From Deltaproteobacteria bacterium (GTDB lineage: Bacteria > Desulfobacterota > Binatia > UBA9968): a DNA stretch of 10,721 nt. Below, piece by piece: positions 1 through 6,561 of the stretch (positions within the stretch are counted from its first letter, which is position 1; each line of letters opens with the position of its first letter). The stretch spans positions 1 through 10,721 of the forward strand of contig JACPFH010000241.1 of the NCBI GenBank assembly GCA_016183075.1. The letters are read 5' to 3'. A model generated the notes under the pieces. That model was not told the DNA's origin and ran no database searches. It worked only from the letters and a program-made list of their open reading frames with translations. The position numbers and the translations under genes were made by a program.

Positions 1-390
1 ACCGACATCGCCGCCTTAAGAATCCCGTTTGTTCATTCAGCGATCGCGGCGCAAAGACCATACATGAAGGCGAACCCGGAGGTGGGGCGCAATTTCTTGA
101 AGGCCCTCGTGGAGGCCTTGAAGATCGGCCGCGAACAGCCTGCCGAGACCCAGGCGATCATCGCCAAGTACACCAAGATCTCCAATCCGAATCTCTTAGA
201 GGAAGCCTACAAGAGCTTTCAGCCCACATGGGAGAAGATCCCGTACGTGAGCCGCGAGGCCGTACAGGCCGTACTGGATGTAGCCAAGAACCCCAAGGCG
301 CGCACGGCGAAGCCCGAGGAGTTTATCGACGATTCTTTTCTGAAAGAGCTGGATGCCTCGGGCTTTGTCGAGGCCCTGTACAGGAAGTGA
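1..390 (+). CDS. ABC transporter substrate-binding protein, NMT1/TauT-like (C-terminal part, 5' end outside window)
   Basis: The reading frame is open from base 1 to the TGA at 388-390, giving 129 residues with no start inside the window. The ATG at 64 is internal, because the residues before it (ending in HSAIAAQRPYMKANPE) match the usual fold of nitrate/taurine/thiamine-precursor type periplasmic binding proteins. In that family the segment "xxYMKANPExxRNFLKALVEA" opens the last helical stretch, followed by "IIAKYTKISNPNLLEEAYKSF" and a C-terminal "FIDDSFLKELDASGF" tail. The family delivers small organic solutes to an inner-membrane permease; the ligand here cannot be told. The stop lies 5 nt before hyuA, so the two are probably co-transcribed and the ligand may be a HyuAB substrate. 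The signal peptide and first lobe lie upstream. Family call is fairly sure; substrate unknown. Confidence 0.85.
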   Translation, partial: TDIAALRIPFVHSAIAAQRPYMKANPEVGRNFLKALVEALKIGREQPAETQAIIAKYTKISNPNLLEEAYKSFQPTWEKIPYVSREAVQAVLDVAKNPKARTAKPEEFIDDSFLKELDASGFVEALYRK

Positions 391-395
391 TCGCA

Positions 396-2501
396 ATGGC
401 GCGCGTCCGAGCCGGAGTTGATGTCGGGGGGACATTCACCGACGTCGTGCTCATGAACGAAGCGGGAGAGGTCACGATCAAAAAAGTCCTCTCCACACCC
501 GAGGATTACAGCGAAGGAATCCTCGACGGTATGCGTTCTTCCCTTGAAGAGAAGGGCGTGGAAGGGCGCGACATCGAGGCGGTCATTCATGGCACGACCA
601 TCGCGACGAACGCGATCTTGACACACTCGGGAGCGAAAACGGGTCTCATCACGACGAGCGGCTTTCGTGACGTTTTGGAATTCGGCAGGATTCGCCGGCC
701 CCGCCTCTATGACATGGAATGGGAAAGACCCGCCCCTCTGGTTCCTCGCTATCTCCGCATGGAAGTTGAAGAAAGAATCGCCTCCAACGGAGGGGTGCTC
801 GTTCCCCTCGACGCGGCCGGCCTGGCCCGGGTGGTTAAGGTATTGCTCGAGGAAAAGGTCGCATCGATTGCCGTGTGTCTTATCAACTCGTACCAGAATC
901 CAAAGCACGAGGCGGAGATCGGTCGCTATCTCGCCGGAGAAGCTCCGGGCATCCTTGTCAACCTCTCGAGCGTTCTCCTTCCCGAAATCAAGGAGTTTGA
1001 ACGCACCAGCACTACGGTCGTCAACGCCTACGTTCAGCCGGTGGTAAAGCGCTACCTGGAGGGTTTCGCGCGCAAGCTCGAAAGCGTCGGGATCACCTGT
1101 CCGCTTCTGGTCATGCAGTCGAACGGCGGCGTGACGCCCGCGCTTAGAGCCGCCGATAAGCCAATCCACATCATCGAGTCTGGTCCCGCCGCAGGGGTCA
1201 TGGGAGCGCTTTTCATGGCGCAGCAGACCGGAATGGAAAACCTGATCAGCTTTGACATGGGCGGCACGACGGCCAAAGCCTGCATAATCGAAAGAGGAGA
1301 AGTGTCTAAAACCAACGAGTACGAGGTGGGAGCCGGTCTCAACATCGGCCATCGGATGCTGAAGGGCGGAGGCCACATCGTGCGGGTCCCTATCCTGGAC
1401 ATTGCCGAAGTCGGCGCCGGGGGGGGAAGCATCGCCTGGATCGCCGGGGGAGGAATACTGAAAGTGGGCCCGCAGAGCGCCAGCGCCAGCCCCGGGCCTG
1501 TATGCTAAAGTCACGGCGGAAGCGAGCCGACAGTAACAGACGCTAACGTGGCTCTGGGCTACTTGAATCCTGAGTACCTGGCGGGAGGAACATTGCCATT
1601 GAGCGCGGACGCAGCGCGCCGCTCCGTCCATGACCGGATCGCCGGGCCGCTCGGGCTCGAGCTGGTAGAAGCCGCCTTTGGCATTCATCTTATCTCGAAC
1701 GCGACGATGGTGAGAGCGCCGCGGGCGGCCTCCATCGAGCGCGGGCGCGACCCCAGGAAGTTCGCCCTCGTGGCCTTCGGCGGAAGCGGTCCGGTCCATG
1801 CGGCGCATCTTGCGCGGGAGATGGAGATGACCGAGGTCGTTATCCCGCCCGCGCCGGGGCTGTTTAGTTCCCTCGGGCTTCTCTTTTCCGACCTGGAGCA
1901 CTACTACGCGCACACTTTCTGGAAAAAATTTACCGACACCCGGGTCGAGGAAGTGAACGAGGCCTGGAGCGAGCTTGCAAAGCGGGCGCATGAGGATCTC
2001 GAGCGGGAAGGCTACGCCAACGAAAAAGCCCGGGTACAGGCGATCGCCGACATCCGCTATGTCGGTCAGAACTCGGATTTGGGCATCGCTATGCCCAACG
2101 GTTCCGTGAGGCTCGAAAGCCTCGCTTTGCTCCGCGAGGCTTTCGAGCAAGAGCACGAACGGACTTATGGCTATCGGGTCCCTCAGAGTCCCGTCCAGTT
2201 CGTCAGTTTGAGGGTGGTTGCTCGCGGGCTGCGGGATCGGCCACAAACATTCCGCGGCCTGGCCCGCTCGACAAATCCGCCGTTGCCGGCCGGGTTGGGA
2301 GGTCGCCAGCGACGCGCTTATTTCGGCCCGGCCTTCGGATGGATCGAGACTTCCGTCATGAGTCGTGATCGGCTCGATAACAGCTTCCAGGAAGGACCGC
2401 TTCTTGTCGAGGAATACGACTCAACGGCAGTGGTCCCCCCGCGTTGTCGTGCCAGAAGGGACGGGTGGGGCAATATTGTTCTGGAAGTCCGCAGGGCTTA
2501 G
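396..2501 (+). pseudogene. hyuA: hydantoinase/oxoprolinase subunit A (HyuA), interrupted by an in-frame TAA at codon 371
   Basis: HyuA-type proteins open cyclic amides such as N-methylhydantoin or 5-oxoproline at the cost of ATP, in the cytoplasm, as a complex with HyuB. The ATG at 396 follows AGGAAG (382-387) and gives the classic start MARVRAGVDVGGTFTD, with the ASKHA-like phosphate loop at residues 9-16. Further family motifs are HGTTIATNAI (about 65), ESGPAAG (261), SFDMGGTTAK (285) and EVGAGGGSIAW (338). At 1506-1508 the frame meets TAA, directly after PGPVC. It continues in the same frame as SHGGSEPTVTDAN, then FGGSGPVHAAHLA and the usual C-terminal "GPLLVEEYDSTAVVPP". The total of 701 codon positions is the normal family length. 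The family normally has CYGxGG here, so Tyr became stop and Gly became Ser. No clear ribosome-binding site precedes the GTG at 1548, so restart looks unlikely. It could be a recent pseudogene, a readthrough gene or a sequence error. It could also be the alpha subunit of a related acetophenone or acetone carboxylase. Confidence 0.88.
1506..1508 (+). other. premature in-frame TAA stop inside hyuA
   Basis: Codons read GTA TGC TAA AGT CAC GGC GGA, where the family expects Cys-Tyr-Gly-x-Gly-Gly. No base is gained or lost. TAC to TAA and GGT to AGT would each need one substitution. TAA ends hyuB (4267-4269) and the Mo-hydroxylase gene (minus strand, 6564-6562), so TAA is not reassigned in this genome. 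Confidence 0.9.
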
Positions 2502-2505
2502 ACAT

Positions 2506-4269
2506 ATGACCAAAGAGTTTCGGCGCGACCCGATCACCTTCGAGCTGATGCAGCACGCCATCGCTGCGACCGCCGACCAGATGGCTGTCACCGTAGTGCG
2601 CACCGCCAGGTCGACCGTGGCCAAGGAGGTGATGGATTTCTCCACGGCTTTGTGCAACGCCGACGGCGAGCTGGTGGCTCTTGGATTGTGCTTGCCGCTC
2701 ATGCTGGGGAGCATACCTCCCGCTATCCGGGCCGTGCTGAAGCGCTATGGGGATGATTGTCACCCGGGAGACGTCTATGTCCTGAACGATCCCTACGACG
2801 GCGGCGCCCACCTTCCGGATATCTACATGTTCAAGCCGGTCTTTATCGGCAACAGCCTGCTTGGCTTCGCTTGCACGGTCATGCACCACGCCGACATCGG
2901 CGGCATTGCCGCGGGGGGCATTTCCTCGGCCGCCAGCGAGATATACCAGGAAGGCCTCTGCATACCGCCGCTAAAGCTCTTCGATCGCGGGAAGCCCAAC
3001 GAAACGCTGCTGTCGATGATCCGACGAAATGTCCGCGTGCCGGAGACCGTGATGGCGGACATTCACTCGCAGGTGGCCGCCTGCGCCGAGGGCGAGGAAG
3101 GCCTGACCGCGCTGGTCCGGGAGTTCGGTTTAGAGACGACGCTGTGGTATTTGCGCGACCTGCTGGACTATAGCGAAGAACGCACTCGGGATGCGATTAA
3201 AAAGCTCCCCGACGGCGAATTCTCTTTCTGCGATTACCTGGACGATGACGGTGTGACCGCGGATCCCATTCCTATCCGGGTGACGTTGAAGAAGCTGGGT
3301 GAGGAGCTCACCGCCGACTTCACCGGCTCCGCTCCGCAAGTGAAGGGCGCGATCAACATGACCCGGTCGTACGCGCTGTCGAGCGTTTATTTCGCGGTTC
3401 GCTGTATCCTCGACCCTGACATCCCGAACAACGAGGGATTCTTTCGTCCTTTGAAAGTGGTGACCGTCCCGGGAACCATCGTGGATGCTCTGCCTCCGGC
3501 TCCCGTTGCTTCCAGGGTGCTCACCGCAATTCGGACCTCCGATGCCCTTCTTGGGGCTCTGGCTCAAATGTTGCCGGACAGAGTCCTGGCTTGCGGCGTA
3601 GCTACGGACTGCAATATCAGCGTGTCCGGCATGTATCCGGATCGGAAGCCTTTCGTTCAACTGGATTGGCTTCCCGGGTCTTGGGGTGGCCGGCCTGATA
3701 AGGACGGCATCGATCACCTGGCGGGGCTGTGCTCCAACTTTTCCAACACGCCGGTAGAAGTGATCGAGATCGAGTCGCCTCTTTTGGTGGAGGAATACGC
3801 GCTGGTGCCGGATACCGCCGGGGCAGGCAAGTTTCGCGGCGGTCTTTCGGTCACTCGAAAGTGGCGATTGCACGGGGCGGAAGAGGCTAAGGTACACATG
3901 CGCGCGGATCGGCTGAAGTTTCTGCCTTATAGCTTGCGCGGCGGTAAAACAGGGCGGCCGGCGCAAACTCTTCTCTCCTCAGAGGGCGCGATCCGGGGGA
4001 TGCCGTCTAAATTCCAGGTCACGATAAAACGAGGAGACTGGATCCAGCACCAAACCGCCGGCGCGGGAGGATGGGGGGACGCGCTCGACCGGGACCCCGA
4101 AAACGTTCTTGACGACATTCGCGACGGCAGGATCTCTCCGGAGCGCGCGCGGGAGGAGTACGGCATCGTTCTTTCCCCGGATGGACGAAGCGTCGACCGG
4201 GAAAAAACCGAAGCCCTGCGGGCCACTCTGCGCAAACGGAAGAACGAAGGTGCTGGCAAAATATTCTAA
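2506..4269 (+). CDS. hyuB: hydantoinase/oxoprolinase subunit B (HyuB)
   Basis: This is the second subunit of the ATP-dependent hydantoinase/oxoprolinase complex and normally works together with HyuA. The 587-residue protein starts MTKEFRRDPITFELMQHAI, the standard family opening, so I chose the ATG at 2506 (4 nt after the hyuA stop) although the frame is open further upstream. An AGGG about 9 nt before the ATG is a weak Shine-Dalgarno, consistent with coupling to hyuA translation. Family motifs are DFSTALCNADGELVALG (about 45), NDPYDGGAHLPDI (94), HHADIGG (127), a central FTGSAPQVKGAINM region, "NTPVEVIEIESPLLVEEY", and the C-terminal "GAGGWGDALDRDPENVLDDIRDG". Length is normal (about 520-600) and I see no break. 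If hyuA is truly dead this subunit may be an orphan on its way out. The TAA stop abuts the stop of the convergent M24 gene with no spacer. Confidence 0.93.
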   Translation: MTKEFRRDPITFELMQHAIAATADQMAVTVVRTARSTVAKEVMDFSTALCNADGELVALGLCLPLMLGSIPPAIRAVLKRYGDDCHPGDVYVLNDPYDGGAHLPDIYMFKPVFIGNSLLGFACTVMHHADIGGIAAGGISSAASEIYQEGLCIPPLKLFDRGKPNETLLSMIRRNVRVPETVMADIHSQVAACAEGEEGLTALVREFGLETTLWYLRDLLDYSEERTRDAIKKLPDGEFSFCDYLDDDGVTADPIPIRVTLKKLGEELTADFTGSAPQVKGAINMTRSYALSSVYFAVRCILDPDIPNNEGFFRPLKVVTVPGTIVDALPPAPVASRVLTAIRTSDALLGALAQMLPDRVLACGVATDCNISVSGMYPDRKPFVQLDWLPGSWGGRPDKDGIDHLAGLCSNFSNTPVEVIEIESPLLVEEYALVPDTAGAGKFRGGLSVTRKWRLHGAEEAKVHMRADRLKFLPYSLRGGKTGRPAQTLLSSEGAIRGMPSKFQVTIKRGDWIQHQTAGAGGWGDALDRDPENVLDDIRDGRISPERAREEYGIVLSPDGRSVDREKTEALRATLRKRKNEGAGKIF

Positions 4270-5418
4270 CTATCCACTTCCCAGCACTTCGGCGCCGTTT
4301 TCCGTGACTAGAACCGGATCTCCATGAATGGCAGCGTCGCCTGTGGCGGGCAGGGCAATATTGGGGTGCAGGACCAGGCAGTTTCCCTTCTCGACGAGAG
4401 CCTTGTGTCCCGGCGCTATACTGAAACCTTCGGCAAGGCTTAAGCCCAGCCCGTGGCCGAAACGCACCCCGGAATACTCGAACCCCTCTTCTTTGATAAC
4501 AGCCATGCCCGCGTCAAAAAGCTCCTCGGCGCTGATCCCCGGTCTTGTCACAGCGAGCATTCGCTTATACGCGCTTACCACCGTCTCATGCATGGCTTTC
4601 TGCTTTGACGTGGGATCGCCCAGGGTCAGGGTTCGGCACACCTGGCCATGATAGCCTTCATAACGGGCGTTGAACTCAGCGGCAACCATGGCTCCTCGGT
4701 CAAACCTCAAGTTTCCTCGGTGGTACCCCCAAATCCATGGCAAGCCCGTACCCATATACATCATGGCTTCCTCTGCGCCCAGCTTTTTCGCCGCAAGCTC
4801 CGCTTCGGCGATAGCCTCTGCCTGGACCACTCCAGGTTTAGCCGCGTCGGAGAACACATTCATCCCCGCCTCAGATACGATTGCGGCGCGTCGAAGAAGT
4901 TCTGCCTCAGAAGGGCTCTTGGCTTGGCGAACCTGCTCCACAAGCCCCGCTGTATCTTCTAAAGTAGCACCGGTCAGCCTGCTTCTCAGTTTTTCGATAA
5001 GGCGGTAGGGCATAAACCTCATGCTGTCTATGCCTATCTTTTCTCCTGAAAAGCCGGCCTCGGACAAGGCTCCCAGAACATCCTTGACCCAGTCGGTGTC
5101 CCAAGGACCAGAAGGTGTCCCTTTCACATTGCGGACCCAGGAGCGCATTCGCGCCCAGGAGAATACGCATTCCTGAAAGCCTGCCTTAATACACAGCGTT
5201 GGTTCTTGATTGGGCACGACCACCACTATCGACAGGGACAACACGCCGGTATTGAAGAAATTGGAAAGGTAACGCACGCTCCCTCCGCCCCCCATGCGAT
5301 CATCATCACAGACGAGCAAGGCATCGAGATCACGCTCTGCGATCGACCTCCATACTTTCTGGAGTCGGTCGGTAAATTCCTCTTTGTTGAACTCAGCCTC
5401 GCCCGCTATTGTCACCAT
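4270..5418 (-). CDS. M24 family (creatinase/prolidase, pita-bread fold) hydrolase with a degenerate metal site
   Basis: The 382-residue protein has two parts typical of creatinase/aminopeptidase P relatives. An N-terminal domain (about 1-165) includes LDALLVCDDD, RYLSNFF and IGIDSMRF; a C-terminal pita-bread domain (about 166-382) starts at VRQAKSPSEAELLRRA. The ATG at 5418 follows a near-perfect TAGGAGGT (5430-5423). In metal-dependent M24 peptidases the five ligands are Asp, Asp, His, Glu, Glu. Here the matching places appear to be Glu248 (AAEFNARYEGY), Gln259 (GYHGQVCRT), His322 (GHGLGL, kept), His351 (LHPNIALP) and Gly366 (IHGDPVLVTENG). It is therefore probably not a dinuclear metallopeptidase. 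Creatinase is a known metal-free member of the fold, so an amidinohydrolase-like reaction is possible but unproven. It is the last gene of the minus-strand series, 84 nt after the preceding solute-binding protein. Fold call is sure; function is not. Confidence 0.88.
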   Translation of the reverse strand: MVTIAGEAEFNKEEFTDRLQKVWRSIAERDLDALLVCDDDRMGGGGSVRYLSNFFNTGVLSLSIVVVVPNQEPTLCIKAGFQECVFSWARMRSWVRNVKGTPSGPWDTDWVKDVLGALSEAGFSGEKIGIDSMRFMPYRLIEKLRSRLTGATLEDTAGLVEQVRQAKSPSEAELLRRAAIVSEAGMNVFSDAAKPGVVQAEAIAEAELAAKKLGAEEAMMYMGTGLPWIWGYHRGNLRFDRGAMVAAEFNARYEGYHGQVCRTLTLGDPTSKQKAMHETVVSAYKRMLAVTRPGISAEELFDAGMAVIKEEGFEYSGVRFGHGLGLSLAEGFSIAPGHKALVEKGNCLVLHPNIALPATGDAAIHGDPVLVTENGAEVLGSG

Positions 5419-5502
5419 GGTTACCTCCTAGCATGTTCTCTCTGGCCCCGTGGTTTGGGTCCTGTTTGCTGTAACGCGGCATAAGCCCGCATCCAGGTTT
5501 TC
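5419..5502. other. 84-nt gap between the family-1 SBP and the M24 gene
   Basis: It holds the M24 ribosome-binding site and otherwise nothing I can support. A 4-bp inverted repeat (GCGG...CCGC near 5476-5490) is too short to call a terminator and has no T-run. I found no good -35/-10 pair on the minus strand, so the M24 gene probably depends on upstream transcription. Confidence 0.4.
5423..5430 (-). promoter_or_regulatory. strong Shine-Dalgarno for the M24 gene
   Basis: Minus-strand TAGGAGGT, with AGGAGG ending 6 nt before the ATG at 5418. The match and spacing fix the start and suggest efficient translation. Confidence 0.75.
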
Positions 5503-6534
5503 CTATTTGAAGCCAAGGATCTTACCATATTCTCGAGTGAGTCTGTCCACCATTTCGGCTTGGTCTGGGGTCATGTAGACGACCTTTTTACCCTGTGCAT
5601 ATTTGTACGCTGGTGTCCCACGTACAAAGGCGGACGTCTGACCTTGGTATTTCTCCCAGATCTCCTGCGCCTCCGGCGTCGTAAGGAATAGGGCAAAGAG
5701 GTGGCCAGTATTCACGTTGCGAGCGCTTTTAAGCACGCCAGCATTGTAAGCAGGGGAAATCACGGGCTCGATGCCTTCAGCATGGACGATGGGCGCGCCA
5801 GTCACTTTCGCCCGATGAACGAAACTGTCAGTTAACATGATCGCGACCAGAATCTCACCCAACTGGAGGCGCGTGTAGATCTCTGCCTGTGTTCCGAGGA
5901 AGGGCTGCTGCCCGGCCAGAGATTTCACGTACCTGGTAGCTTTCTCTTCACCCCACGCTGTGGCCAGGCGAGCCAACTGGTGGACCGAAGTGGTCTGGCC
6001 TAATTTTCCCCCCTTCCATTTGGGATCCAAGAGATCTTCCCACGACTTGGGCACATCTTTAATTGCGAGGACCTTACTGTTATATGCAGGGAGAACAAAC
6101 TGATTGGCCAGGATAACTGTGCCGTTATCGTATTGGATCGACTTCGGATCTACGCCGAGCCTCGCGTAGTCGAAAGGCTGGTGGAGCTTTCTCAGCCATA
6201 ACGTGGCGTGCTGCGCATCGGTAACGACCATGAGGTCCCACTCCGGGGGCTGGCCAGCAGCGGTAAGGCTTACTACCTTCCCCGTGTCCCTAGCCATGGA
6301 CCCCCCGGGGTGGTAACCCAGCCGGATACTAAGGCCGTATTTTTTATTGAGGCCCTCGCCGAGCTTCTGAGCGCCCGCAGGGGTCAGGCTGGACGGGCCA
6401 TAGAACTCTATTCTCCCTTCTTTCTTCGCTGCCGCGACCAGATCATCTATGGTGGCGGTCTGGCTCGACTGTGGCCAAACCGCTGGAAGTATGAACGCGA
6501 TGGTCATCGCGAGAAAACCCGTTCCGTATCTCAC
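5503..6534 (-). CDS. extracellular solute-binding protein family 1 (Fe3+/AfuA-type ABC)
   Basis: This is a 343-residue periplasmic binding protein of the family-1 (Fe3+-type, AfuA/FbpA-like) ABC class. The GTG at 6534 is chosen because AGGAGG lies at 6546-6541, 6 nt ahead, and because it yields a signal peptide (MRYGTGFLAMTIAFILPAVW, cleavage probably near the SSQTA at 23-27). The mature protein opens IDDLVAAAKKEGRIEFYGPSS, the usual first beta strand of this family. It contains PKSWEDLLDPKWKGGKLG in the hinge region, the family's most recognisable segment, and ends with TTPEAQEIWEKYQGQTSAFVRGTPAY. Many members outside the true iron binders take organic ligands. I did not see the paired tyrosines that mark classical ferric binding proteins, so iron should not be assumed. 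No permease or ATPase gene is in the window. It starts 27 nt after the Mo-hydroxylase stop, so the two are likely one transcript. Local GC is lower than in its neighbours. Confidence 0.88.
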   Translation of the reverse strand: MRYGTGFLAMTIAFILPAVWPQSSQTATIDDLVAAAKKEGRIEFYGPSSLTPAGAQKLGEGLNKKYGLSIRLGYHPGGSMARDTGKVVSLTAAGQPPEWDLMVVTDAQHATLWLRKLHQPFDYARLGVDPKSIQYDNGTVILANQFVLPAYNSKVLAIKDVPKSWEDLLDPKWKGGKLGQTTSVHQLARLATAWGEEKATRYVKSLAGQQPFLGTQAEIYTRLQLGEILVAIMLTDSFVHRAKVTGAPIVHAEGIEPVISPAYNAGVLKSARNVNTGHLFALFLTTPEAQEIWEKYQGQTSAFVRGTPAYKYAQGKKVVYMTPDQAEMVDRLTREYGKILGFK

Positions 6535-6561
6535 GGCCTGCCTCCTCTTTGCTAATCTTTC

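Noticed and set aside
1506..1508. TAA recoded as an amino acid in an alternative genetic code
   Set aside because: TAA is used as the end codon of hyuB and of the Mo-hydroxylase gene at the family-expected C-termini, so global reassignment is not supported.
219..2246. 675-codon open frame on the minus strand opposite hyuA
   Set aside because: Its residues look like a GC-rich antisense shadow (many R, H, D, G, no recognisable domain), while the plus strand encodes unmistakable HyuA motifs over the same bases. Long antisense frames are common opposite high-GC genes.
1548..2501. Separate gene starting at GTG 1548
   Set aside because: The residues directly before 1548 (HGGSEPTVTDAN) are HyuA family sequence in the same frame, and no Shine-Dalgarno precedes the GTG. 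It is the downstream part of the interrupted hyuA.
2757..3966. Plus- and minus-strand frames of 138 to 278 codons within hyuB
   Set aside because: They lie entirely in the intact hyuB gene in other frames, lack recognisable motifs and have no independent ribosome-binding sites.
5476..5490. GCGG...CCGC inverted repeat as a rho-independent terminator
   Set aside because: The stem is only 4 bp and there is no following T-run in either direction.
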